Part shown: piece by piece, positions 1 to 7,318 of the stretch
Position numbering within the stretch: position 1 is the stretch's first letter
Layout: the number at the start of each line of letters is the position of its first letter
Assembly (NCBI RefSeq): GCF_900167945.1
Contig: NZ_FUZA01000007.1
Span: 1-64,000 of the forward strand
Direction of reading: 5' to 3'
Source: Dyadobacter psychrophilus
GTDB lineage: Bacteria; Bacteroidota; Bacteroidia; Cytophagales; Spirosomataceae
Length of the DNA: 64,000 bases
Program-made: the position numbers and the translations under genes
The notes under the pieces: generated by a model
Seen by the model: the letters and a program-made list of their open reading frames with translations, nothing else
What the model was told of the DNA's origin: nothing
Databases searched by the model: none

Positions 1-318
1 ATCAGGTCGGACAACGGACCAGAATTCACCTCGAAGGATTTTGCAATTTGGTGTGCAGCTAGGAATATCGAAACTCGGTTTATCCAACCAGGAAAACCCA
101 CGCAGAATGGGTTCATTGAACGGTTTAATAGGCTTTACAGAGAAGCAGTATTGGACGCCTATTTATTTTTCGACCTTGACCAGGTCAGACAATTAACAGC
201 GGAGTGGATCGAAGAGTATAACCAGCGAAGACCTCATGAAGGACTCGGCAATATGACCCCTTTTGAATGGAAAGAATTGCTGCTGAAAAAAGAAATACAA
301 CAACAAATGGCTGTCTGA
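1..318 (+). CDS. IS3 family transposase, C-terminal part (partial at window start)
   Basis: The last 105 codons of an integrase-core (rve) transposase, open from base 1 and ending at TGA 316-318. Visible residues include DNGPEF at 4-9 and NGFIERFN at 36-43. The Asp at residue 4 and the Glu at residue 40 are 35 residues apart, which matches the second D and the E of the DD(35)E catalytic triad of IS3/IS481-type transposases. The tail has the usual YNQRRPHEGLG motif followed by a TPFEW-like motif. The protein would cut and join DNA to move its element. In many IS3 elements the upstream half is made by frameshifting from orfA, but that part is not visible here. Confidence 0.85.
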   Translation: MRSDNGPEFTSKDFAIWCAARNIETRFIQPGKPTQNGFIERFNRLYREAVLDAYLFFDLDQVRQLTAEWIEEYNQRRPHEGLGNMTPFEWKELLLKKEIQQQMAV

Positions 319-335
319 AAAATGGGGTACATACA
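1..335 (+). mobile_element. 3' end of an IS3-type insertion sequence
   Basis: The window opens inside a transposase reading frame that stops at 318. The following bases, about 312-335, resemble the terminal inverted repeat of IS3-group elements, which often carry a block like ATGGGGTACA at the tip. The left end is outside the window, so the inverted repeat and any target duplication cannot be paired and the right boundary is approximate. Base composition stays AT-rich until about 2000. Confidence 0.6.
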
Positions 336-441
336 CTTTGAAGACGAGGAATTAATCGCAAAGCGATCAAGAGATTATAGTTTAAAAATATTTCAAAAAG
401 AGAAATTTAATCAACTTCGGAATTTGTATGAGCGAAATTGA
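322..441 (+). pseudogene. 39-codon ORF next to the IS end, probable gene remnant
   Basis: A short frame runs from ATG 322 to TGA 439-441, in the same frame as the transposase and one codon after its stop. Its first bases lie inside the presumed IS inverted repeat, so the ATG is probably accidental. The lysine/arginine-rich remainder may be the tail of a gene broken by the insertion. Its end overlaps the next ORF by 14 nt, the kind of overlap seen between coupled genes, which suggests the two once formed a pair. The function is not recognised. Confidence 0.3.
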
Positions 442-586
442 AAAGGAGCTGGCATTACAAGAAAAAATTTTATTGGGAATTAAAAAAACTCATGAAAAAG
501 TGGTTGAGTTCAAGAAGCAAAAAGGAACTCCGCTTGTTGTGATGAGGGGCAATGAAATTGTAAAAATTAAGCCTTGGGAGAAGTAA
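428..586 (+). CDS. small hypothetical protein, 52 aa
   Basis: ATG 428 to TAA 584-586. The product is small, highly charged and probably helical in its N-terminal half (MSEIEKELALQEK), followed by a segment ending in TPLVVMRGNEIVKIKPWEK. That segment could form a small beta hairpin like those found in short antitoxin-type or DNA-associated proteins. The 14-nt overlap with the preceding remnant suggests it was the second gene of a two-gene unit whose first member was cut by the IS. I do not recognise a named family. An antitoxin role is only a guess from size and layout. Confidence 0.4.
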   Translation: MSEIEKELALQEKILLGIKKTHEKVVEFKKQKGTPLVVMRGNEIVKIKPWEK

Positions 587-727
587 CATAAACTTTGAAG
601 GATGCACCAACAAAGTGATGTTCATTGTGTTGATAGTGATTACTCCTTATTGCTTACTATAAATATTCATTTTGACAATGCTATTGTAAAAAACGTGTAG
701 TGAGTCTGAGGAGAGAGAAACACATCG
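587..727. other. intergenic stretch after the small ORF
   Basis: AT-rich sequence with no convincing gene, RNA or repeat. It separates the small rightward ORF from the stop of the leftward DUF4062 gene. No strong hairpin with a T-run was seen. Together with 319-427 this is the only stretch near the IS end without a well-supported gene. Confidence 0.5.
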
Positions 728-1888
728 CTATGTTTTTTTTATTTTCTCCAATTCAGAAGTAAAGAGTCCCACTTTCTGACTATCAATAGTTAATTTGAGT
801 ACCAAGTCGACATTGCGAGATTGGCTAGGATCGGAAGTCACAATAGCGATTGCATTTTCAACATTAGCCATCGATTTGTCAGGATATGCCCAAATATCGT
901 CAAGAGCTGGAATTAGAAATTCGGACAATAAATTTCTTACTAACAAAAATTCGTGAGGAACCAAAGTTGATCGAATATAAAGTGACCAATCTATCATCAT
1001 TTTATAAATACGCGCTATTCCACGAGCCGCGTAATACAATCCACTCAGATCAGATGGATTACCTGGCTCTCCGTAAAACTTCATTGCAGCTTCATTTAGC
1101 AGAGTATTTAGAGCATCACCCTGATTAGTGCTGGTTTCAAGTCCTATTTCTAACCAGGAAACTAATTCCGCTTTGGATTTGATTACTCTCTCACAGGCTG
1201 GTAGCACTAGGAATTCTAAATCTAGCTTAACGTGTTCGTACTTTCGAAGCTCATCTTTCAATACTTGGAGAAAGAATTTTACTTCATAATATTTATTTCT
1301 AAGTAGAATAATATTGATGGCTTGAACTGAAATCTTATTGTGAAAATATGGGAGAGCATTCTCCCTATATTTAAGTCTTAAATCTAGCGCAGATTTAAAC
1401 AAGAAAGATAGTTGATATTTTAGTGTCGCTGTTATTTCTTCTACCGACTCATATGGAAAACACCAATCTCCATTTTTTTCACGAAGCTCCTCTATAAATT
1501 CAAAGACCTTTGTTGATTCTACGATTGCCATAAAGTCAGCACCTTTATCAAGTTTCCATTTAGGAAGATTATCAATTAAAATCTTGCTAACAAATATGTA
1601 AATTGGGATACCTCGTGTTCTTGCAGATAAGTACTCTTGCTCGGTTATTGACTTGCCAGTCTTTGTGACATATCCGTAGCGACTGCCAACTATTAAGATA
1701 AGTATGTCAGCTAAACCCACATTTCGAATACAATTCTCGATTGTGTCGTCACTAGGATCAATGGGAAAGTTGAAGTACTCCGATAAAATCGATTGATGCC
1801 CTGCGTCAACAATGAACTGCTGTAAGCTACTTCTGATTTGTACAAGATCTAAACAAGTCGAGCTAACAAAGATTTTTACTTGACTCAT
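728..1888 (-). CDS. DUF4062 domain-containing protein
   Basis: A 386-aa protein with an N-terminal DUF4062 domain at about residues 4-100. The signature IFVSST is at 6-11, the strand DILILIVGSRYG at 61-72 and SITEQEYLSA at 80-89. DUF4062 has a TIR/flavodoxin-like fold and usually sits at the N-terminus of proteins that sense or process a signal, often with NTPase, TPR or defence-type partners. Here the remaining 280 residues look alpha-helical and unassigned, with no Walker motif. The gene is AT-rich relative to the genes to its right and lies beside an IS end, which suggests horizontal acquisition. A role in phage defence is possible but not shown. Confidence 0.75.
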   Translation of the reverse strand: MSQVKIFVSSTCLDLVQIRSSLQQFIVDAGHQSILSEYFNFPIDPSDDTIENCIRNVGLADILILIVGSRYGYVTKTGKSITEQEYLSARTRGIPIYIFVSKILIDNLPKWKLDKGADFMAIVESTKVFEFIEELREKNGDWCFPYESVEEITATLKYQLSFLFKSALDLRLKYRENALPYFHNKISVQAINIILLRNKYYEVKFFLQVLKDELRKYEHVKLDLEFLVLPACERVIKSKAELVSWLEIGLETSTNQGDALNTLLNEAAMKFYGEPGNPSDLSGLYYAARGIARIYKMMIDWSLYIRSTLVPHEFLLVRNLLSEFLIPALDDIWAYPDKSMANVENAIAIVTSDPSQSRNVDLVLKLTIDSQKVGLFTSELEKIKKT

Positions 1889-2035
1889 AAGTTCGACATT
1901 TTTTGTACAGATTTATTCATTTACAGGCATTCTCAAATTAGAGAAAATTAAGTAACTCCACAAAGTACAAGGTATTGACCATTTAAGGAGCGTTATTGGA
2001 TAGATTATTTGCCAAAATGTATGCTTCCCAACCTC

Positions 2036-3751
2036 TCACCACTCCAACTCAACCCCCTCCCCAACCAAAAACACCTGAAACCCACCCAACAACTCCTTAT
2101 CTTCTCTCACTCTTCGCGGAGTAACTTGCTTACCAACAGCAAATTTAACCAACAACCCAACAGCCTCCCCAATGCTCCATTCAACTGGATGCAAACGATA
2201 ACAGCCATTGGTAATGTGCGTAGTGCCAATATTCTTATTAGCAGGAAGCAGGTTTTCCATGCGTATAGGCAGGAGTGCGCCTAGCGGGATCTGGAATGGA
2301 AGCGATGCGAAATCAATGTAGTTGTCGCCGCCGCTGCTGGGGTGCAGGTCGATGTGGTAGTAGCCTACTCCTACGCTGTCAGGGAAGTTGGCGGCTTTTT
2401 CTTTGGGGCCTGGGGCGCCGTTGGCGACTGCTATGGCGCGGTTTTCGGCTCCTACGTGTTCTTCTTTGATGGTGAAAAGGGCTTTGATGCGGCGGGATTC
2501 GCGGACGTAGGGATATTTGGCCAGACCGTCTTCGGTTCCCATAATGTCTTTGCGGAGGCGGATTTCTGGCCAGCCTTTGCCGCCTTCCGGGCGCGGGGCT
2601 TCGGTTTGGAGCCAGTATAGCAGGGATAGACTGAGCTGTTTGGCGCGGTTGAGGTGTTTTTCAAAATCATTTTCGCTGGCTCCGATCAGATTGCCCAGGA
2701 AGTAGTCGTTTTGGGGCCAGTTGACGATGGTAATGTCGCCTGCGTAGGTTCCGGGTTCAAAATTGTCTTTGCTGATGATCCGGCGGTAATTCCAGAGGTT
2801 CAGCATATCACCCGTTTTGATGCCCGTCGGATTGAATCCGAGCTGCTTTGGCTCTAATGTTTTTGGATTGGAATAAGACAGATCCAGCAGCTTTCCTGAC
2901 CAGGGTTTTGCCATTTTTGGCATAAAATCCTTCCAGAATGTGTATTCAGCGGGCTTTTCGATTATGTGATTTTCGCCTGGCCGGTAATCGATTGCGAAAC
3001 AAACGGTGAATGCCTGGTTATTTTCGGGATTGCCTTTTTCGGGTGCGTGGAGCTCGTTGGTTTCGCTTTTGGATTCGGTGCCGGTTACGAACTCGGTTCC
3101 GGTTATTGGCAACAAGTCACCAAGTTCTGTGGCGTCTACAAAATAGGGCGCAGAGAGTTTGGAGCGTGTTTTTGTTTTGACATTAACCACTTCCAATGAT
3201 TGAACCTTGTTACCTTTTACGTCGGCAGCAACGGCTTTATGTTGCATCAACAGCGTCAACTTGCCCGAACTGATGTAGGGCATGAACATATCGTTGAGAA
3301 CGGCTACCGCTACACGCGGCTCATGGCAGAGGCGCGAAACAGCGCCGTCACCCGGATTCAAATGCTTCCTGCTTTTGGCTTCTTCGGTTAGCGGGTAATG
3401 TTTGATATAATATTGTCGGATAGCCGTCCTGAAATCGCGGTAAAGCTGCGTTGCGCCGTGGGTTTCAATCCATTGATGCTCGTCTGGCGGGACGCCCTGC
3501 TGCGAAAGCTGGCCGCCGAGCCAGTCGGTTTCTTCGGTCAGGATCACCGATTGGCCATTTCGCAATGCGGCCAGTGCTGCCGCACAACCGCCCAACCCGC
3601 CACCGGCAACAACCATATCAGCCTCAAAAAAAAGATTCTTTGCAGGGTCTTTCGACTGCTGCAAAGAATCCGGATTTCTTATTTCATTTTCTTTGTTCGA
3701 AAGCAAGCTGCCTCCCAGGGCAATGCTTCCGAGGAAGTTTCTACGCTTCAT
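2036..3751 (-). CDS. FAD-dependent oxidoreductase, Tat-type signal (FAD_oxidored family)
   Basis: 571 aa. The N-terminus MKRRNFLGSIALGGSLL has a twin-basic stretch and a short hydrophobic segment like a Tat leader, suggesting export to the periplasm in folded form. A Rossmann dinucleotide motif GGGLGG spans 50-55, followed by TEETDWLGGQLSQQG, which is typical of the PF12831 FAD-oxidored family found in many Bacteroidota polysaccharide or secondary-metabolism loci. The C-terminal region with SIGEAVG and N-rich motifs is also typical. The substrate is unknown. It lies 3 bp after the anti-sigma gene, so it is probably in the same leftward transcript and may belong to that sigma factor's regulon. 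Confidence 0.85.
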   Translation of the reverse strand: MKRRNFLGSIALGGSLLSNKENEIRNPDSLQQSKDPAKNLFFEADMVVAGGGLGGCAAALAALRNGQSVILTEETDWLGGQLSQQGVPPDEHQWIETHGATQLYRDFRTAIRQYYIKHYPLTEEAKSRKHLNPGDGAVSRLCHEPRVAVAVLNDMFMPYISSGKLTLLMQHKAVAADVKGNKVQSLEVVNVKTKTRSKLSAPYFVDATELGDLLPITGTEFVTGTESKSETNELHAPEKGNPENNQAFTVCFAIDYRPGENHIIEKPAEYTFWKDFMPKMAKPWSGKLLDLSYSNPKTLEPKQLGFNPTGIKTGDMLNLWNYRRIISKDNFEPGTYAGDITIVNWPQNDYFLGNLIGASENDFEKHLNRAKQLSLSLLYWLQTEAPRPEGGKGWPEIRLRKDIMGTEDGLAKYPYVRESRRIKALFTIKEEHVGAENRAIAVANGAPGPKEKAANFPDSVGVGYYHIDLHPSSGGDNYIDFASLPFQIPLGALLPIRMENLLPANKNIGTTHITNGCYRLHPVEWSIGEAVGLLVKFAVGKQVTPRRVREDKELLGGFQVFLVGEGVELEW

Positions 3752-3754
3752 TTT

Positions 3755-4639
3755 TTAAACTACTTTCCCCATCACATACACTTCTTCCATTGTTGGGGTC
3801 GGGTTACCGCCTTCTTTTTCCAATGTAATAGCGAAAGCGACTGCGCCGGGTTTTGTATTTTTCATTTTAAGGACTCTCCCTGAAAACTCATTATCGATCA
3901 TGCCAATGTCCACAGGTTTCCCGTCCACAATGCTCCAAAGCTGATATTGCTTGCCGGCAGGCGGTTTTGGCAAATTTTGGATATCCAGTAAAACCTGGTT
4001 GGTTGCCGTGTGCCAGAATGCTGAGACAGAGCTTTGCGGTGATTTTTCCAACCCGGCCAAATGCACGGTTTTGTATTCCGGATTGCGGTAAAGGCTGGCT
4101 AGCGACTGGGCATAACCAAACTCTTTCTCCATCGTTCCCATTTTGGAGGCCATTTCCTCATTATCCTGCTTCAACCTAGACATTTGCGTAGCCGACCAGC
4201 CTGCAAATAGGGCCAGTAAAACGGATGCCGCAATGGCGAGTTTAGCCCAGAACGGCGTCACCACTTTTGTTTCAACGGGATCAAACACATTATCGATAAC
4301 CCTGGGCTCATCCTGCGCCACGGGGCGAATGGTGCCTGTTACTGCCGTCGGCTGAACATCTACGGCTTCACCTGTGTGCTCTTCAACATTGTTATCTTCT
4401 GTTCCCTGAGCGGAATCAAAGTTCATTTTTGCAAAAAGCGACTCTTTCAATGATGCAGGAGGTGGTGTCTGATGTTTCAGTGCATATTCTTCCAATGCGC
4501 TTTCAGTCCGTAGCAGCTCTTCTTTTATCTCGGGATAAATATGAGACATACACTCCACTTCCTGTTTTTCCTGAGGAGAAACAGTGCCCAATACATATTC
4601 CTCTAATATACCGGACTCTATGTAGGCTTGGATATTCAT
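3755..4639 (-). CDS. anti-sigma factor, RskA-like, single-pass membrane protein
   Basis: 294 aa. A cytoplasmic N-terminal segment (about 1-75) contains EEYVLGTVSPQEKQEVE, the helical sigma-binding part of Bacteroidota RskA-like factors, without the Cys/His zinc set of ZAS domains. One membrane segment lies at about 131-152, followed by a short coiled coil. The periplasmic C-terminal domain (about 185-294) matches anti-sigma-K factor RskA, with AFWHTATNQVLLDIQNLP and KQYQLWSIVDGKPVDIG. Its ATG overlaps the sigma-factor stop in an ATGA at 4636-4639, indicating translational coupling. It likely holds the sigma factor at the membrane until an envelope signal releases it. Confidence 0.88.
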   Translation of the reverse strand: MNIQAYIESGILEEYVLGTVSPQEKQEVECMSHIYPEIKEELLRTESALEEYALKHQTPPPASLKESLFAKMNFDSAQGTEDNNVEEHTGEAVDVQPTAVTGTIRPVAQDEPRVIDNVFDPVETKVVTPFWAKLAIAASVLLALFAGWSATQMSRLKQDNEEMASKMGTMEKEFGYAQSLASLYRNPEYKTVHLAGLEKSPQSSVSAFWHTATNQVLLDIQNLPKPPAGKQYQLWSIVDGKPVDIGMIDNEFSGRVLKMKNTKPGAVAFAITLEKEGGNPTPTMEEVYVMGKVV

Positions 4640-5349
4640 ACTGCAAAGTATTGTTTTAACTCTTGTAATGCTGTCCGGATCCTGGATTTAACAGTTCCCA
4701 ATGGGATACTCAGCTCTTCGGAAATTTCCTCATGGGTATAGCCCTGGAAATAGGCCATATCTATCAGGATCTTCCTTTCGGGCCGAAGCATGTTCACAAT
4801 TGCTTTCATCTCCGAACTTGATGTCAGTGAATCTTCATACACGTCCCTTTCGTTCAGGACTGCCTTGTTTTCGATATCATCCATCGCTGGTTTTCTCCCC
4901 TCGACTCGCGCGGCATCTATCGCACCGTTCCGTGCAATATTCATGATCCATGTAAACAATCTTCCTTTTTCCGGATTATAAGAAGCGATATTCTTCCAGA
5001 TTTTTAAGAAAGACTCCTGTAACACATCCGCGGCCCTCTCCTCGTCCCTCAACGTTTTTGAAATGATATTAAACAAAGCGCCTGAGTAATGGTCGTACAG
5101 AAATTCAAAAGCTGTTCGCTCGTTTCTCTTTAGAGCTAACACCAATTCCTCTTCCGAGTATTTTAACTTACTAGTCGCCAAGAGTTGCTTAACATTTAAT
5201 TGTATGTTATGAATTGGCAATCTAACGAAATTTCTGAAGAACCGGTCACCGTTATTGTAAATTATTGCGACCGGGTTAAAGCCATCAAAAACGCTGATCA
5301 CCTGCGATAAAGGAGGCCTTCCGGCATGGGTATACAATGTGTTGATCAT
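4636..5349 (-). CDS. ECF-type RNA polymerase sigma factor
   Basis: 237 codons from the most upstream ATG. Sigma region 2 lies at about 80-148 (DVLQESFLKIWKNIASYNP, then FTWIMNIARNGAIDAAR). Region 4 lies at about 185-233, with the helix-turn-helix YTHEEISEELSIPLGTVKSRI. The first roughly 60 residues do not look like a sigma factor and read like translated leader. The true start may be further in, for instance a TTG just before ATSKLKYSEEE, giving about 180 aa. The following anti-sigma gene overlaps by 4 nt. The pair is a typical membrane-controlled ECF unit. Its targets are not visible apart from the co-directional FAD oxidoreductase. Confidence 0.88.
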   Translation of the reverse strand: MINTLYTHAGRPPLSQVISVFDGFNPVAIIYNNGDRFFRNFVRLPIHNIQLNVKQLLATSKLKYSEEELVLALKRNERTAFEFLYDHYSGALFNIISKTLRDEERAADVLQESFLKIWKNIASYNPEKGRLFTWIMNIARNGAIDAARVEGRKPAMDDIENKAVLNERDVYEDSLTSSSEMKAIVNMLRPERKILIDMAYFQGYTHEEISEELSIPLGTVKSRIRTALQELKQYFAV

Positions 5350-5434
5350 AGTGTGTTTTTTTATTCATATACGAACAACACACAAGAAAAGATCAACGAG
5401 GCGCCAACTCTTGCGGAAAGGTCAGGAAAATCAC

Positions 5435-6163
5435 CTATTTCCTTATCTTTTCTATCCTTATATGGGCCAGAAACAGAAACAATGCAATGAGGCTCAATAG
5501 ATAAATGATGTTTCGGGAATCCACGAGCCCTTTTCCTAACGCCAGGTATTGCTGATCCAGTGCTGCCCAATTAAGCAACTCAGCCACCATTCCTACTCCT
5601 GCAAGTTGTGCCAATGCTCCAAAACCTACATACCAAATGAATGCAATGAAGACGCTCACGATGAACGCTACGATCTGATTATCGGTCAAAGATGAGGTCC
5701 AGATTCCCATGGAAACGAGTACGCCGCAAAACAGCAGCAGCCCAATGTACGAGCCAAAAACGGCGGCAGAATCAACATTGCCTTCGGGGTTCCCTAACTT
5801 ATAAACGCTGTAATAATAGATGAGCGTAGGCAAAAGCGTGATCGCCACCAAAACCCAGTTTGCAAAAAATTTACCGAGAACAAGCTCGCTGTTGCGCAAC
5901 GGTTTGGTCAACAGCAATTCCAATGTGCCGTTCCGCGCTTCCTCGGCAATTGAGCGCATTGTAATGGCGGGGATCAAAAAAAGCAGCACATACGGGGCCA
6001 GCTGGAAGAACGAACCCAGATCTGCATAACCATAATCGAGAATATTGGAATCAGGAAAAACCCAGACGATCAGGCCGATCGCAGTCAGGAAAGCGGCCAT
6101 TACAATGTAGGCGATCAGGGAATTGAAAAAGCTCCCTATTTCCTTTTGAAAAATTGCAAACAC
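5435..6163 (-). CDS. gldF: gliding motility ABC transporter permease GldF
   Basis: 242 aa, the usual length for GldF. It has six predicted membrane segments and the ABC-2 signature ITMRSIAEEARNGTLELLLTKPLRNSELVLGKF at about 67-99. GldF works with ATPase GldA and the membrane protein GldG in an ABC complex linked to gliding in Flavobacterium. Its direct role in motility varies between species. In most genomes gldG follows gldF immediately. Here the next gene in the same direction is the ECF sigma factor, 85 bp away, so gldG is missing from its usual place. Two DUF4199 genes and the dihydroorotase-like gene lie upstream and are probably co-transcribed. Confidence 0.88.
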   Translation of the reverse strand: MFAIFQKEIGSFFNSLIAYIVMAAFLTAIGLIVWVFPDSNILDYGYADLGSFFQLAPYVLLFLIPAITMRSIAEEARNGTLELLLTKPLRNSELVLGKFFANWVLVAITLLPTLIYYYSVYKLGNPEGNVDSAAVFGSYIGLLLFCGVLVSMGIWTSSLTDNQIVAFIVSVFIAFIWYVGFGALAQLAGVGMVAELLNWAALDQQYLALGKGLVDSRNIIYLLSLIALFLFLAHIRIEKIRK

Positions 6164-6199
6164 ATTTAAGAAATTTAAGCGGCAATATGCTTTCAGATT

Positions 6200-6715
6200 T
6201 TATTCAAAAACCGGCTTTTCGCGACGAATAATGGCTGCCACGATCAGTGAAATAACCAGGCCGGTGAGTACATAGCCGAAAACACCGATCGCAAACACAA
6301 TCCCGGGCGACATGAATTTTTGCGAAAGCTCCATAGCCTGGTCAATTTGCGAATCGTCCATGCCTTTACGCTCCATATCCTCGCGCACTTTGTCCATTCC
6401 CTGCGTCAGTAACGTGTTATCAATGAACTGCATATAGAACATGGTGAAGGCAGAACTTAGCAAACCCATCACGGCAGAAACCAATGTGCCCAGTCCCAGT
6501 CCTTCGCCATAGGTCATGTAACCATTATTTTTTTCACGAAAATCCTTCATAGCCAAAACAATGGCCACGATCATGAAAACAAACGCCAAAGAGGATAAGA
6601 TCTTGTTCTGTGACAATCCTGCAATGTTGATAATTGTCGTATAAATCATGATCACCACTGACGCCAGCACGCCGTATTTCAACGCTACACGGGCAGTTGA
6701 GGCTTGTTCTTCCAT
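6200..6715 (-). CDS. DUF4199 domain-containing membrane protein
   Basis: 171 aa with four predicted membrane segments (about 12-32, 38-55, 75-98, 138-162) and the glycine-rich YMTYGEGLGLGTLVSAV motif of DUF4199 at about 86-102. A polar loop of about 35 residues lies between the third and fourth segments. The family is restricted largely to Bacteroidota and has no assigned function. It is often beside gliding or lipid genes. It lies 36 bp upstream of gldF and 42 bp downstream of a second, divergent DUF4199 gene, which looks like an old duplication. Confidence 0.85.
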   Translation of the reverse strand: MEEQASTARVALKYGVLASVVIMIYTTIINIAGLSQNKILSSLAFVFMIVAIVLAMKDFREKNNGYMTYGEGLGLGTLVSAVMGLLSSAFTMFYMQFIDNTLLTQGMDKVREDMERKGMDDSQIDQAMELSQKFMSPGIVFAIGVFGYVLTGLVISLIVAAIIRREKPVFE

Positions 6716-6757
6716 TCTAAAGGTTGTTTAGGTAAGGCAATTTCCTGGTAATCAAAT

Positions 6758-7318
6758 TTAAGGTTTATTATGAAACACACCGTAGTCCTGCTTTCTGAAA
6801 ATAAGCGAAATGACGAGGATCGGGATGATGGCCATCACCGTTTTCTTACTCACCTCGTCCATAATGATCTCCGAACGCTGCATGCTGCCTACGCCATTGT
6901 ACATTTTGGTAAACTCAGCTTCCCCAATGTTCTTCACCAGCTCCGCTTTGCCTTCAAGCATTAATGCCTTCATTTCGGCAAGATAATCGGTGAAAACGGA
7001 TGGATCTGCGTAAGTAACAAAAAAGTAAATCAGCCACCCTGCTATCAGTGCGCCAAACGTGTTCACCACATAACCGATAGTCAGTGCTTCCCACAAATGC
7101 AAAAATCCATTGCCGACATATTTGCGGAAATACCAGCAAGCGCCGGCGATCAAAATAATATGTATGCCAAAATCGAGGATCTTGTTATTTCCCAATGGCA
7201 CAATGTCCATGAAGTAAAGTCCCAGAAAAAAAAGAAAAACAAGCACCCCGGTGATCAATCCAAATATCAGGGAGACTTTTAAAAGGGGTTTGTTAAAATA
7301 TGCGATAATCGATTTCAT
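6758..7318 (-). CDS. DUF4199 domain-containing membrane protein, second copy
   Basis: About 186 aa when started at the ATG at 7316-7318, which overlaps the upstream stop in ATGA (7315-7318). A start three codons earlier, at 7327, is also open. It has four membrane segments (about 15-37, 45-63, 75-95, 160-178) and the FLHLWEALTIGYVVNTFGAL segment that corresponds to the conserved core of the neighbouring DUF4199 protein. The overlap with the dihydroorotase-like gene shows that the two are translated together. Function unknown. Confidence 0.8.
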   Translation of the reverse strand: MKSIIAYFNKPLLKVSLIFGLITGVLVFLFFLGLYFMDIVPLGNNKILDFGIHIILIAGACWYFRKYVGNGFLHLWEALTIGYVVNTFGALIAGWLIYFFVTYADPSVFTDYLAEMKALMLEGKAELVKNIGEAEFTKMYNGVGSMQRSEIIMDEVSKKTVMAIIPILVISLIFRKQDYGVFHNKP

